A stretch of DNA of 64,000 nt from Apostichopus japonicus (taxonomy: Eukaryota > Echinodermata > Holothuroidea > Aspidochirotida > Stichopodidae), in NCBI RefSeq assembly GCF_037975245.1, contig NC_092568.1, positions 38,218,501 to 38,282,500 of the forward strand. Reading direction: 5' to 3'. Made by a program: the position numbers and the translations under genes. The notes below the pieces were generated by a model. It searched no databases, had not been told where the DNA came from, and worked only from the letters and a program-made list of their open reading frames with translations. This document shows, one piece after another, positions 23,597 through 35,792 of this stretch; the stretch's first letter is position 1; the number at the start of each line of letters is the position of its first letter.

Positions 23597-23696
23597 NNNN
23601 NNNNNNNNNNNNNNNNNNNNNNNNNNNNNNNNNNNNNNNNNNNNNNNNNNNNNNNNNNNNNNNNNNNNNNNNNNNNNNNNNNNNNNNNNNNNNNNN
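23597..23696. other. assembly gap (100 N) at the family A/B boundary
   Basis: Exactly 100 N. The left flank stops at nucleotide 95 of a 5S gene in family A. The right flank resumes at about position 536 of a family B unit. Even the shortest tandem continuation would need about 440 bp here, so 100 N is a placeholder length, and the A-to-B transition lies unseen inside it. Confidence 0.97.
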
Positions 23697-23996
23697 CACT
23701 TTAGGCTTCCCATGAGCAGCGTACGAACACTATGTTAAGAGGTTTGTTCACAAGTCGGACGAACGTGGCTAGCTTCAGACTCTCAGTGTGAGTGTGCGTG
23801 CGTGCGTCAGTCATTGGGGCAATCATATCCGGGCGTATATGCTACCATATAGCTTCTCAAGTCATATAAAAACATGCACATTATTTAGTTTAATGGGATA
23901 AGTAACCATATAGGTGGTCTAGAGTTGAACATCCAACTTTGCAAAATAAGTCTCGGGGCGGGCGGGTATAAAAAGCTTAAATTTCACCATTCTAAT
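23697..23996. other. partial family B spacer after gap
   Basis: Begins at about unit position 536 and runs to the next 5S gene. It already carries every family B mark seen in this part (GTGGCTAGC, CATTGGGG, AACATGCACATT, GAACATCC, CACCATTC), so there is no gradual transition from family A. Confidence 0.9.
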
Positions 23997-24115
23997 GTCT
24001 ACGACCATATCACGTTGAATATACCGGTTCTCGTCCGATCACCGAAGTCAAGCAGCGTCGAGCCTAGTCAGTACTTGGATGGGTGACCGCCTGGGAATAC
24101 TAGGTGCCGTAGACT
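23997..24115 (+). rRNA. 5S ribosomal RNA, unit B1
   Basis: First gene after the gap, preceded by 300 bp of family B spacer. The 119 nt are the same as the family A gene, including helix I, A box, intermediate element and C box, although the spacers on each side differ from A at about 20 places. The TATA-like element is at -30, and T5 runs follow at 24115-24119 and 24122-24126. The following spacer has C10 and the long GCAT form; next copy at +835, which I take as the basic family B unit. Confidence 0.97.
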
Positions 24116-24126
24116 TTTTCATTTTT
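24115..24126 (+). terminator. Pol III double T-run terminator (example: unit B1)
   Basis: T5 at 24115-24119 and T5 at 24122-24126, unchanged from family A. In unit B39 the second run is T4. Confidence 0.85.
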
Positions 24127-24208
24127 CCTCACCCACAACTCCGCACCCTTTCTTTCTTTATTTCTTTTTCACTATTCTTTTATCCTGTCATTGTTATGAA
24201 AAGTCCCT

Positions 24209-24218
24209 CCCCCCCCCC
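24209..24218. repeat. poly-C tract, family B (example)
   Basis: C10 followed by TCACCACCACC. Lengths run from C9 to C13 across the family B units. Shorter than in family A, and the first ACC is replaced by TCACC. Confidence 0.9.
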
Positions 24219-24347
24219 TCACCACCACCGTTGAAGACATTGACTTGCCATATACCACTATTGTTGTGACCTGATCATTGCAATCACAAGTTTTTCTCCA
24301 GCCCCCTTTAATTCGAGACAAGTGTATCATTAGGGCTATATCATTCC

Positions 24348-24372
24348 GCATGCATGCATGCACGCACGCACG
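24348..24372. repeat. GCAT/GCAC microsatellite, family B (example)
   Basis: Three GCAT repeats followed by GCAC repeats. A form with one fewer 4-bp repeat follows units B2, B3, B7, B9, B12, B15, B33 and B44. Family A has GCATGCATGCACGCTGCACG at the same place (376-395). Confidence 0.85.
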
Positions 24373-24374
24373 AG

Positions 24375-24435
24375 TGTTCTCCCTCAGGAAAAGTGCCGAA
24401 AAGAAACGGGAGAACATCTTTCTTGATATGTTCTC
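24375..24435. repeat. three-arm inverted repeat, family B (example)
   Basis: TGTTCTCCC (24375-24383) pairs with GGGAGAACA (24408-24416), 9 bp here against 8 in family A, because one A-to-G family difference extends the stem. GAGAACAT (24410-24417) pairs with ATGTTCTC (24428-24435). T6 follows at 24451-24456. Confidence 0.7.
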
Positions 24436-24801
24436 AAACAAAATCTCTCGTTTTTTGTGGCTTGGATGTCGGAGTACACAAAAGGAAGTAAATGTGATGC
24501 ACAAATTAGGTCGATTGAGGCAATTTTAGACCACTTTAGGCTTCCCATGAGCAGCGTACGAACACTATGTTAAGAGGTTTGTTCACAAGTCGGACGAACG
24601 TGGCTAGCTTCAGACTCTCAGTGTGAGTGTGCGTGCGTGCGTCAGTCATTGGGGCAATCATATCCGGGCGTATATGCTACCATATAGCTTCTCAAGTCAT
24701 ATAAAAACATGCACATTATTTAGTTTAATGGGATAAGTAACCATATAGGTGGTCTAGAGTTGAACATCCAACTTTGCAAAATAAGTCTCGGGGCGGGCGG
24801 G

Positions 24802-24810
24802 TATAAAAAG
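24802..24810 (+). promoter_or_regulatory. TATA-like element at -30 (example: unit B2)
   Basis: Same TATAAAAAG at the same -30 spacing in family B, although the bases just before the gene differ (CACCATTCTAAT in B, CATCTTTCTAAT in A). Confidence 0.75.
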
Positions 24811-24831
24811 CTTAAATTTCACCATTCTAAT

Positions 24832-24950
24832 GTCTACGACCATATCACGTTGAATATACCGGTTCTCGTCCGATCACCGAAGTCAAGCAGCGTCGAGCCT
24901 AGTCAGTACTTGGATGGGTGACCGCCTGGGAATACTAGGTGCCGTAGACT
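24832..24950 (+). rRNA. 5S ribosomal RNA, unit B2
   Basis: Complete copy. Following spacer C11 with the short GCAT form and one extra A at about 25180; next copy at +833. Confidence 0.97.
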
Positions 24951-25664
24951 TTTTCATTTTTCCTCACCCACAACTCCGCACCCTTTCTTTCTTTATTTCT
25001 TTTTCACTATTCTTTTATCCTGTCATTGTTATGAAAAGTCCCTCCCCCCCCCCCTCACCACCACCGTTGAAGACATTGACTTGCCATATACCACTATTGT
25101 TGTGACCTGATCATTGCAATCACAAGTTTTTCTCCAGCCCCCTTTAATTCGAGACAAGTGTATCATTAGGGCTATATCAATTCCGCATGCATGCACGCAC
25201 GCACGAGTGTTCTCCCTCAGGAAAAGTGCCGAAAAGAAACGGGAGAACATCTTTCTTGATATGTTCTCAAACAAAATCTCTCGTTTTTTGTGGCTTGGAT
25301 GTCGGAGTACACAAAAGGAAGTAAATGTGATGCACAAATTAGGTCGATTGAGGCAATTTTAGACCACTTTAGGCTTCCCATGAGCAGCGTACGAACACTA
25401 TGTTAAGAGGTTTGTTCACAAGTCGGACGAACGTGGCTAGCTTCAGACTCTCAGTGTGAGTGTGCGTGCGTGCGTCAGTCATTGGGGCAATCATATCCGG
25501 GCGTATATGCTACCATATAGCTTCTCAAGTCATATAAAAACATGCACATTATTTAGTTTAATGGGATAAGTAACCATATAGGTGGTCTAGAGTTGAACAT
25601 CCAACTTTGCAAAATAAGTCTCGGGGCGGGCGGGTATAAAAAGCTTAAATTTCACCATTCTAAT

Positions 25665-25783
25665 GTCTACGACCATATCACGTTGAATATACCGGTTCTC
25701 GTCCGATCACCGAAGTCAAGCAGCGTCGAGCCTAGTCAGTACTTGGATGGGTGACCGCCTGGGAATACTAGGTGCCGTAGACT
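25665..25783 (+). rRNA. 5S ribosomal RNA, unit B3
   Basis: Complete copy. Following spacer C11, short GCAT form; next copy at +832. Confidence 0.97.
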
Positions 25784-26496
25784 TTTTCATTTTTCCTCAC
25801 CCACAACTCCGCACCCTTTCTTTCTTTATTTCTTTTTCACTATTCTTTTATCCTGTCATTGTTATGAAAAGTCCCTCCCCCCCCCCCTCACCACCACCGT
25901 TGAAGACATTGACTTGCCATATACCACTATTGTTGTGACCTGATCATTGCAATCACAAGTTTTTCTCCAGCCCCCTTTAATTCGAGACAAGTGTATCATT
26001 AGGGCTATATCATTCCGCATGCATGCACGCACGCACGAGTGTTCTCCCTCAGGAAAAGTGCCGAAAAGAAACGGGAGAACATCTTTCTTGATATGTTCTC
26101 AAACAAAATCTCTCGTTTTTTGTGGCTTGGATGTCGGAGTACACAAAAGGAAGTAAATGTGATGCACAAATTAGGTCGATTGAGGCAATTTTAGACCACT
26201 TTAGGCTTCCCATGAGCAGCGTACGAACACTATGTTAAGAGGTTTGTTCACAAGTCGGACGAACGTGGCTAGCTTCAGACTCTCAGTGTGAGTGTGCGTG
26301 CGTGCGTCAGTCATTGGGGCAATCATATCCGGGCGTATATGCTACCATATAGCTTCTCAAGTCATATAAAAACATGCACATTATTTAGTTTAATGGGATA
26401 AGTAACCATATAGGTGGTCTAGAGTTGAACATCCAACTTTGCAAAATAAGTCTCGGGGCGGGCGGGTATAAAAAGCTTAAATTTCACCATTCTAAT

Positions 26497-26615
26497 GTCT
26501 ACGACCATATCACGTTGAATATACCGGTTCTCGTCCGATCACCGAAGTCAAGCAGCGTCGAGCCTAGTCAGTACTTGGATGGGTGACCGCCTGGGAATAC
26601 TAGGTGCCGTAGACT
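26497..26615 (+). rRNA. 5S ribosomal RNA, unit B4
   Basis: Complete copy. Following spacer C9, the shortest C-run seen; next copy at +834. Confidence 0.97.
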
Positions 26616-27330
26616 TTTTCATTTTTCCTCACCCACAACTCCGCACCCTTTCTTTCTTTATTTCTTTTTCACTATTCTTTTATCCTGTCATTGTTATGAA
26701 AAGTCCCTCCCCCCCCCTCACCACCACCGTTGAAGACATTGACTTGCCATATACCACTATTGTTGTGACCTGATCATTGCAATCACAAGTTTTTCTCCAG
26801 CCCCCTTTAATTCGAGACAAGTGTATCATTAGGGCTATATCATTCCGCATGCATGCATGCACGCACGCACGAGTGTTCTCCCTCAGGAAAAGTGCCGAAA
26901 AGAAACGGGAGAACATCTTTCTTGATATGTTCTCAAACAAAATCTCTCGTTTTTTGTGGCTTGGATGTCGGAGTACACAAAAGGAAGTAAATGTGATGCA
27001 CAAATTAGGTCGATTGAGGCAATTTTAGACCACTTTAGGCTTCCCATGAGCAGCGTACGAACACTATGTTAAGAGGTTTGTTCACAAGTCGGACGAACGT
27101 GGCTAGCTTCAGACTCTCAGTGTGAGTGTGCGTGCGTGCGTCAGTCATTGGGGCAATCATATCCGGGCGTATATGCTACCATATAGCTTCTCAAGTCATA
27201 TAAAAACATGCACATTATTTAGTTTAATGGGATAAGTAACCATATAGGTGGTCTAGAGTTGAACATCCAACTTTGCAAAATAAGTCTCGGGGCGGGCGGG
27301 TATAAAAAGCTTAAATTTCACCATTCTAAT

Positions 27331-27449
27331 GTCTACGACCATATCACGTTGAATATACCGGTTCTCGTCCGATCACCGAAGTCAAGCAGCGTCGAGCCTA
27401 GTCAGTACTTGGATGGGTGACCGCCTGGGAATACTAGGTGCCGTAGACT
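27331..27449 (+). rRNA. 5S ribosomal RNA, unit B5
   Basis: Complete copy. Following spacer C10, long GCAT; next copy at +835. Confidence 0.97.
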
Positions 27450-28165
27450 TTTTCATTTTTCCTCACCCACAACTCCGCACCCTTTCTTTCTTTATTTCTT
27501 TTTCACTATTCTTTTATCCTGTCATTGTTATGAAAAGTCCCTCCCCCCCCCCTCACCACCACCGTTGAAGACATTGACTTGCCATATACCACTATTGTTG
27601 TGACCTGATCATTGCAATCACAAGTTTTTCTCCAGCCCCCTTTAATTCGAGACAAGTGTATCATTAGGGCTATATCATTCCGCATGCATGCATGCACGCA
27701 CGCACGAGTGTTCTCCCTCAGGAAAAGTGCCGAAAAGAAACGGGAGAACATCTTTCTTGATATGTTCTCAAACAAAATCTCTCGTTTTTTGTGGCTTGGA
27801 TGTCGGAGTACACAAAAGGAAGTAAATGTGATGCACAAATTAGGTCGATTGAGGCAATTTTAGACCACTTTAGGCTTCCCATGAGCAGCGTACGAACACT
27901 ATGTTAAGAGGTTTGTTCACAAGTCGGACGAACGTGGCTAGCTTCAGACTCTCAGTGTGAGTGTGCGTGCGTGCGTCAGTCATTGGGGCAATCATATCCG
28001 GGCGTATATGCTACCATATAGCTTCTCAAGTCATATAAAAACATGCACATTATTTAGTTTAATGGGATAAGTAACCATATAGGTGGTCTAGAGTTGAACA
28101 TCCAACTTTGCAAAATAAGTCTCGGGGCGGGCGGGTATAAAAAGCTTAAATTTCACCATTCTAAT

Positions 28166-28284
28166 GTCTACGACCATATCACGTTGAATATACCGGTTCT
28201 CGTCCGATCACCGAAGTCAAGCAGCGTCGAGCCTAGTCAGTACTTGGATGGGTGACCGCCTGGGAATACTAGGTGCCGTAGACT
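28166..28284 (+). rRNA. 5S ribosomal RNA, unit B6
   Basis: Complete copy. Following spacer C10, long GCAT; next copy at +835. Confidence 0.97.
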
Positions 28285-29000
28285 TTTTCATTTTTCCTCA
28301 CCCACAACTCCGCACCCTTTCTTTCTTTATTTCTTTTTCACTATTCTTTTATCCTGTCATTGTTATGAAAAGTCCCTCCCCCCCCCCTCACCACCACCGT
28401 TGAAGACATTGACTTGCCATATACCACTATTGTTGTGACCTGATCATTGCAATCACAAGTTTTTCTCCAGCCCCCTTTAATTCGAGACAAGTGTATCATT
28501 AGGGCTATATCATTCCGCATGCATGCATGCACGCACGCACGAGTGTTCTCCCTCAGGAAAAGTGCCGAAAAGAAACGGGAGAACATCTTTCTTGATATGT
28601 TCTCAAACAAAATCTCTCGTTTTTTGTGGCTTGGATGTCGGAGTACACAAAAGGAAGTAAATGTGATGCACAAATTAGGTCGATTGAGGCAATTTTAGAC
28701 CACTTTAGGCTTCCCATGAGCAGCGTACGAACACTATGTTAAGAGGTTTGTTCACAAGTCGGACGAACGTGGCTAGCTTCAGACTCTCAGTGTGAGTGTG
28801 CGTGCGTGCGTCAGTCATTGGGGCAATCATATCCGGGCGTATATGCTACCATATAGCTTCTCAAGTCATATAAAAACATGCACATTATTTAGTTTAATGG
28901 GATAAGTAACCATATAGGTGGTCTAGAGTTGAACATCCAACTTTGCAAAATAAGTCTCGGGGCGGGCGGGTATAAAAAGCTTAAATTTCACCATTCTAAT

Positions 29001-29119
29001 GTCTACGACCATATCACGTTGAATATACCGGTTCTCGTCCGATCACCGAAGTCAAGCAGCGTCGAGCCTAGTCAGTACTTGGATGGGTGACCGCCTGGGA
29101 ATACTAGGTGCCGTAGACT
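29001..29119 (+). rRNA. 5S ribosomal RNA, unit B7
   Basis: Complete copy. Following spacer C10, short GCAT; next copy at +831. Confidence 0.97.
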
Positions 29120-29831
29120 TTTTCATTTTTCCTCACCCACAACTCCGCACCCTTTCTTTCTTTATTTCTTTTTCACTATTCTTTTATCCTGTCATTGTTA
29201 TGAAAAGTCCCTCCCCCCCCCCTCACCACCACCGTTGAAGACATTGACTTGCCATATACCACTATTGTTGTGACCTGATCATTGCAATCACAAGTTTTTC
29301 TCCAGCCCCCTTTAATTCGAGACAAGTGTATCATTAGGGCTATATCATTCCGCATGCATGCACGCACGCACGAGTGTTCTCCCTCAGGAAAAGTGCCGAA
29401 AAGAAACGGGAGAACATCTTTCTTGATATGTTCTCAAACAAAATCTCTCGTTTTTTGTGGCTTGGATGTCGGAGTACACAAAAGGAAGTAAATGTGATGC
29501 ACAAATTAGGTCGATTGAGGCAATTTTAGACCACTTTAGGCTTCCCATGAGCAGCGTACGAACACTATGTTAAGAGGTTTGTTCACAAGTCGGACGAACG
29601 TGGCTAGCTTCAGACTCTCAGTGTGAGTGTGCGTGCGTGCGTCAGTCATTGGGGCAATCATATCCGGGCGTATATGCTACCATATAGCTTCTCAAGTCAT
29701 ATAAAAACATGCACATTATTTAGTTTAATGGGATAAGTAACCATATAGGTGGTCTAGAGTTGAACATCCAACTTTGCAAAATAAGTCTCGGGGCGGGCGG
29801 GTATAAAAAGCTTAAATTTCACCATTCTAAT

Positions 29832-29950
29832 GTCTACGACCATATCACGTTGAATATACCGGTTCTCGTCCGATCACCGAAGTCAAGCAGCGTCGAGCCT
29901 AGTCAGTACTTGGATGGGTGACCGCCTGGGAATACTAGGTGCCGTAGACT
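29832..29950 (+). rRNA. 5S ribosomal RNA, unit B8
   Basis: Complete copy. Following spacer C11, long GCAT; next copy at +836. Confidence 0.97.
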
Positions 29951-30667
29951 TTTTCATTTTTCCTCACCCACAACTCCGCACCCTTTCTTTCTTTATTTCT
30001 TTTTCACTATTCTTTTATCCTGTCATTGTTATGAAAAGTCCCTCCCCCCCCCCCTCACCACCACCGTTGAAGACATTGACTTGCCATATACCACTATTGT
30101 TGTGACCTGATCATTGCAATCACAAGTTTTTCTCCAGCCCCCTTTAATTCGAGACAAGTGTATCATTAGGGCTATATCATTCCGCATGCATGCATGCACG
30201 CACGCACGAGTGTTCTCCCTCAGGAAAAGTGCCGAAAAGAAACGGGAGAACATCTTTCTTGATATGTTCTCAAACAAAATCTCTCGTTTTTTGTGGCTTG
30301 GATGTCGGAGTACACAAAAGGAAGTAAATGTGATGCACAAATTAGGTCGATTGAGGCAATTTTAGACCACTTTAGGCTTCCCATGAGCAGCGTACGAACA
30401 CTATGTTAAGAGGTTTGTTCACAAGTCGGACGAACGTGGCTAGCTTCAGACTCTCAGTGTGAGTGTGCGTGCGTGCGTCAGTCATTGGGGCAATCATATC
30501 CGGGCGTATATGCTACCATATAGCTTCTCAAGTCATATAAAAACATGCACATTATTTAGTTTAATGGGATAAGTAACCATATAGGTGGTCTAGAGTTGAA
30601 CATCCAACTTTGCAAAATAAGTCTCGGGGCGGGCGGGTATAAAAAGCTTAAATTTCACCATTCTAAT

Positions 30668-30786
30668 GTCTACGACCATATCACGTTGAATATACCGGTT
30701 CTCGTCCGATCACCGAAGTCAAGCAGCGTCGAGCCTAGTCAGTACTTGGATGGGTGACCGCCTGGGAATACTAGGTGCCGTAGACT
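30668..30786 (+). rRNA. 5S ribosomal RNA, unit B9
   Basis: Complete copy. Following spacer C11, short GCAT; next copy at +832. Confidence 0.97.
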
Positions 30787-31499
30787 TTTTCATTTTTCCT
30801 CACCCACAACTCCGCACCCTTTCTTTCTTTATTTCTTTTTCACTATTCTTTTATCCTGTCATTGTTATGAAAAGTCCCTCCCCCCCCCCCTCACCACCAC
30901 CGTTGAAGACATTGACTTGCCATATACCACTATTGTTGTGACCTGATCATTGCAATCACAAGTTTTTCTCCAGCCCCCTTTAATTCGAGACAAGTGTATC
31001 ATTAGGGCTATATCATTCCGCATGCATGCACGCACGCACGAGTGTTCTCCCTCAGGAAAAGTGCCGAAAAGAAACGGGAGAACATCTTTCTTGATATGTT
31101 CTCAAACAAAATCTCTCGTTTTTTGTGGCTTGGATGTCGGAGTACACAAAAGGAAGTAAATGTGATGCACAAATTAGGTCGATTGAGGCAATTTTAGACC
31201 ACTTTAGGCTTCCCATGAGCAGCGTACGAACACTATGTTAAGAGGTTTGTTCACAAGTCGGACGAACGTGGCTAGCTTCAGACTCTCAGTGTGAGTGTGC
31301 GTGCGTGCGTCAGTCATTGGGGCAATCATATCCGGGCGTATATGCTACCATATAGCTTCTCAAGTCATATAAAAACATGCACATTATTTAGTTTAATGGG
31401 ATAAGTAACCATATAGGTGGTCTAGAGTTGAACATCCAACTTTGCAAAATAAGTCTCGGGGCGGGCGGGTATAAAAAGCTTAAATTTCACCATTCTAAT

Positions 31500-31618
31500 G
31501 TCTACGACCATATCACGTTGAATATACCGGTTCTCGTCCGATCACCGAAGTCAAGCAGCGTCGAGCCTAGTCAGTACTTGGATGGGTGACCGCCTGGGAA
31601 TACTAGGTGCCGTAGACT
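31500..31618 (+). rRNA. 5S ribosomal RNA, unit B10
   Basis: Complete copy. Following spacer C10, long GCAT; next copy at +835. Confidence 0.97.
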
Positions 31619-32334
31619 TTTTCATTTTTCCTCACCCACAACTCCGCACCCTTTCTTTCTTTATTTCTTTTTCACTATTCTTTTATCCTGTCATTGTTAT
31701 GAAAAGTCCCTCCCCCCCCCCTCACCACCACCGTTGAAGACATTGACTTGCCATATACCACTATTGTTGTGACCTGATCATTGCAATCACAAGTTTTTCT
31801 CCAGCCCCCTTTAATTCGAGACAAGTGTATCATTAGGGCTATATCATTCCGCATGCATGCATGCACGCACGCACGAGTGTTCTCCCTCAGGAAAAGTGCC
31901 GAAAAGAAACGGGAGAACATCTTTCTTGATATGTTCTCAAACAAAATCTCTCGTTTTTTGTGGCTTGGATGTCGGAGTACACAAAAGGAAGTAAATGTGA
32001 TGCACAAATTAGGTCGATTGAGGCAATTTTAGACCACTTTAGGCTTCCCATGAGCAGCGTACGAACACTATGTTAAGAGGTTTGTTCACAAGTCGGACGA
32101 ACGTGGCTAGCTTCAGACTCTCAGTGTGAGTGTGCGTGCGTGCGTCAGTCATTGGGGCAATCATATCCGGGCGTATATGCTACCATATAGCTTCTCAAGT
32201 CATATAAAAACATGCACATTATTTAGTTTAATGGGATAAGTAACCATATAGGTGGTCTAGAGTTGAACATCCAACTTTGCAAAATAAGTCTCGGGGCGGG
32301 CGGGTATAAAAAGCTTAAATTTCACCATTCTAAT

Positions 32335-32453
32335 GTCTACGACCATATCACGTTGAATATACCGGTTCTCGTCCGATCACCGAAGTCAAGCAGCGTCGAG
32401 CCTAGTCAGTACTTGGATGGGTGACCGCCTGGGAATACTAGGTGCCGTAGACT
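32335..32453 (+). rRNA. 5S ribosomal RNA, unit B11
   Basis: Complete copy. Following spacer C12, long GCAT; next copy at +837. Confidence 0.97.
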
Positions 32454-33171
32454 TTTTCATTTTTCCTCACCCACAACTCCGCACCCTTTCTTTCTTTATT
32501 TCTTTTTCACTATTCTTTTATCCTGTCATTGTTATGAAAAGTCCCTCCCCCCCCCCCCTCACCACCACCGTTGAAGACATTGACTTGCCATATACCACTA
32601 TTGTTGTGACCTGATCATTGCAATCACAAGTTTTTCTCCAGCCCCCTTTAATTCGAGACAAGTGTATCATTAGGGCTATATCATTCCGCATGCATGCATG
32701 CACGCACGCACGAGTGTTCTCCCTCAGGAAAAGTGCCGAAAAGAAACGGGAGAACATCTTTCTTGATATGTTCTCAAACAAAATCTCTCGTTTTTTGTGG
32801 CTTGGATGTCGGAGTACACAAAAGGAAGTAAATGTGATGCACAAATTAGGTCGATTGAGGCAATTTTAGACCACTTTAGGCTTCCCATGAGCAGCGTACG
32901 AACACTATGTTAAGAGGTTTGTTCACAAGTCGGACGAACGTGGCTAGCTTCAGACTCTCAGTGTGAGTGTGCGTGCGTGCGTCAGTCATTGGGGCAATCA
33001 TATCCGGGCGTATATGCTACCATATAGCTTCTCAAGTCATATAAAAACATGCACATTATTTAGTTTAATGGGATAAGTAACCATATAGGTGGTCTAGAGT
33101 TGAACATCCAACTTTGCAAAATAAGTCTCGGGGCGGGCGGGTATAAAAAGCTTAAATTTCACCATTCTAAT

Positions 33172-33290
33172 GTCTACGACCATATCACGTTGAATATACC
33201 GGTTCTCGTCCGATCACCGAAGTCAAGCAGCGTCGAGCCTAGTCAGTACTTGGATGGGTGACCGCCTGGGAATACTAGGTGCCGTAGACT
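33172..33290 (+). rRNA. 5S ribosomal RNA, unit B12
   Basis: Complete copy. Following spacer C10, short GCAT; next copy at +831. Confidence 0.97.
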
Positions 33291-34002
33291 TTTTCATTTT
33301 TCCTCACCCACAACTCCGCACCCTTTCTTTCTTTATTTCTTTTTCACTATTCTTTTATCCTGTCATTGTTATGAAAAGTCCCTCCCCCCCCCCTCACCAC
33401 CACCGTTGAAGACATTGACTTGCCATATACCACTATTGTTGTGACCTGATCATTGCAATCACAAGTTTTTCTCCAGCCCCCTTTAATTCGAGACAAGTGT
33501 ATCATTAGGGCTATATCATTCCGCATGCATGCACGCACGCACGAGTGTTCTCCCTCAGGAAAAGTGCCGAAAAGAAACGGGAGAACATCTTTCTTGATAT
33601 GTTCTCAAACAAAATCTCTCGTTTTTTGTGGCTTGGATGTCGGAGTACACAAAAGGAAGTAAATGTGATGCACAAATTAGGTCGATTGAGGCAATTTTAG
33701 ACCACTTTAGGCTTCCCATGAGCAGCGTACGAACACTATGTTAAGAGGTTTGTTCACAAGTCGGACGAACGTGGCTAGCTTCAGACTCTCAGTGTGAGTG
33801 TGCGTGCGTGCGTCAGTCATTGGGGCAATCATATCCGGGCGTATATGCTACCATATAGCTTCTCAAGTCATATAAAAACATGCACATTATTTAGTTTAAT
33901 GGGATAAGTAACCATATAGGTGGTCTAGAGTTGAACATCCAACTTTGCAAAATAAGTCTCGGGGCGGGCGGGTATAAAAAGCTTAAATTTCACCATTCTA
34001 AT

Positions 34003-34121
34003 GTCTACGACCATATCACGTTGAATATACCGGTTCTCGTCCGATCACCGAAGTCAAGCAGCGTCGAGCCTAGTCAGTACTTGGATGGGTGACCGCCTGG
34101 GAATACTAGGTGCCGTAGACT
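34003..34121 (+). rRNA. 5S ribosomal RNA, unit B13
   Basis: Complete copy. Following spacer C10, long GCAT; next copy at +835. Confidence 0.97.
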
Positions 34122-34837
34122 TTTTCATTTTTCCTCACCCACAACTCCGCACCCTTTCTTTCTTTATTTCTTTTTCACTATTCTTTTATCCTGTCATTGT
34201 TATGAAAAGTCCCTCCCCCCCCCCTCACCACCACCGTTGAAGACATTGACTTGCCATATACCACTATTGTTGTGACCTGATCATTGCAATCACAAGTTTT
34301 TCTCCAGCCCCCTTTAATTCGAGACAAGTGTATCATTAGGGCTATATCATTCCGCATGCATGCATGCACGCACGCACGAGTGTTCTCCCTCAGGAAAAGT
34401 GCCGAAAAGAAACGGGAGAACATCTTTCTTGATATGTTCTCAAACAAAATCTCTCGTTTTTTGTGGCTTGGATGTCGGAGTACACAAAAGGAAGTAAATG
34501 TGATGCACAAATTAGGTCGATTGAGGCAATTTTAGACCACTTTAGGCTTCCCATGAGCAGCGTACGAACACTATGTTAAGAGGTTTGTTCACAAGTCGGA
34601 CGAACGTGGCTAGCTTCAGACTCTCAGTGTGAGTGTGCGTGCGTGCGTCAGTCATTGGGGCAATCATATCCGGGCGTATATGCTACCATATAGCTTCTCA
34701 AGTCATATAAAAACATGCACATTATTTAGTTTAATGGGATAAGTAACCATATAGGTGGTCTAGAGTTGAACATCCAACTTTGCAAAATAAGTCTCGGGGC
34801 GGGCGGGTATAAAAAGCTTAAATTTCACCATTCTAAT

Positions 34838-34956
34838 GTCTACGACCATATCACGTTGAATATACCGGTTCTCGTCCGATCACCGAAGTCAAGCAGCGTC
34901 GAGCCTAGTCAGTACTTGGATGGGTGACCGCCTGGGAATACTAGGTGCCGTAGACT
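34838..34956 (+). rRNA. 5S ribosomal RNA, unit B14
   Basis: Complete copy. Following spacer C11, long GCAT; next copy at +836. Confidence 0.97.
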
Positions 34957-35673
34957 TTTTCATTTTTCCTCACCCACAACTCCGCACCCTTTCTTTCTTT
35001 ATTTCTTTTTCACTATTCTTTTATCCTGTCATTGTTATGAAAAGTCCCTCCCCCCCCCCCTCACCACCACCGTTGAAGACATTGACTTGCCATATACCAC
35101 TATTGTTGTGACCTGATCATTGCAATCACAAGTTTTTCTCCAGCCCCCTTTAATTCGAGACAAGTGTATCATTAGGGCTATATCATTCCGCATGCATGCA
35201 TGCACGCACGCACGAGTGTTCTCCCTCAGGAAAAGTGCCGAAAAGAAACGGGAGAACATCTTTCTTGATATGTTCTCAAACAAAATCTCTCGTTTTTTGT
35301 GGCTTGGATGTCGGAGTACACAAAAGGAAGTAAATGTGATGCACAAATTAGGTCGATTGAGGCAATTTTAGACCACTTTAGGCTTCCCATGAGCAGCGTA
35401 CGAACACTATGTTAAGAGGTTTGTTCACAAGTCGGACGAACGTGGCTAGCTTCAGACTCTCAGTGTGAGTGTGCGTGCGTGCGTCAGTCATTGGGGCAAT
35501 CATATCCGGGCGTATATGCTACCATATAGCTTCTCAAGTCATATAAAAACATGCACATTATTTAGTTTAATGGGATAAGTAACCATATAGGTGGTCTAGA
35601 GTTGAACATCCAACTTTGCAAAATAAGTCTCGGGGCGGGCGGGTATAAAAAGCTTAAATTTCACCATTCTAAT

Positions 35674-35792
35674 GTCTACGACCATATCACGTTGAATATA
35701 CCGGTTCTCGTCCGATCACCGAAGTCAAGCAGCGTCGAGCCTAGTCAGTACTTGGATGGGTGACCGCCTGGGAATACTAGGTGCCGTAGACT
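35674..35792 (+). rRNA. 5S ribosomal RNA, unit B15
   Basis: Complete copy. Following spacer C11, short GCAT; next gene start, which is the truncated copy, at +832. Confidence 0.97.

Larger units (their letters stand above)
24127..24831. other. intergenic spacer, family B (example: after unit B1)
   Basis: Same order of elements as family A but about 15 bp shorter, with about 20 fixed differences. These are concentrated in the first 270 bp and the last 190 bp. The stretch matching A 411-645 differs by only four substitutions. The A-family palindromes are degraded, and a 3-bp ACG found in A before GTGAGTG is absent. No gene is seen. Confidence 0.9.

Noticed and set aside
24172-24504. Antisense open frame of about 103-110 codons in family B spacers
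   Set aside because: Its C-terminal end changes frame with each change in C-run length, and family A has no equivalent frame. It is a shadow of a low-stop simple-repeat region.
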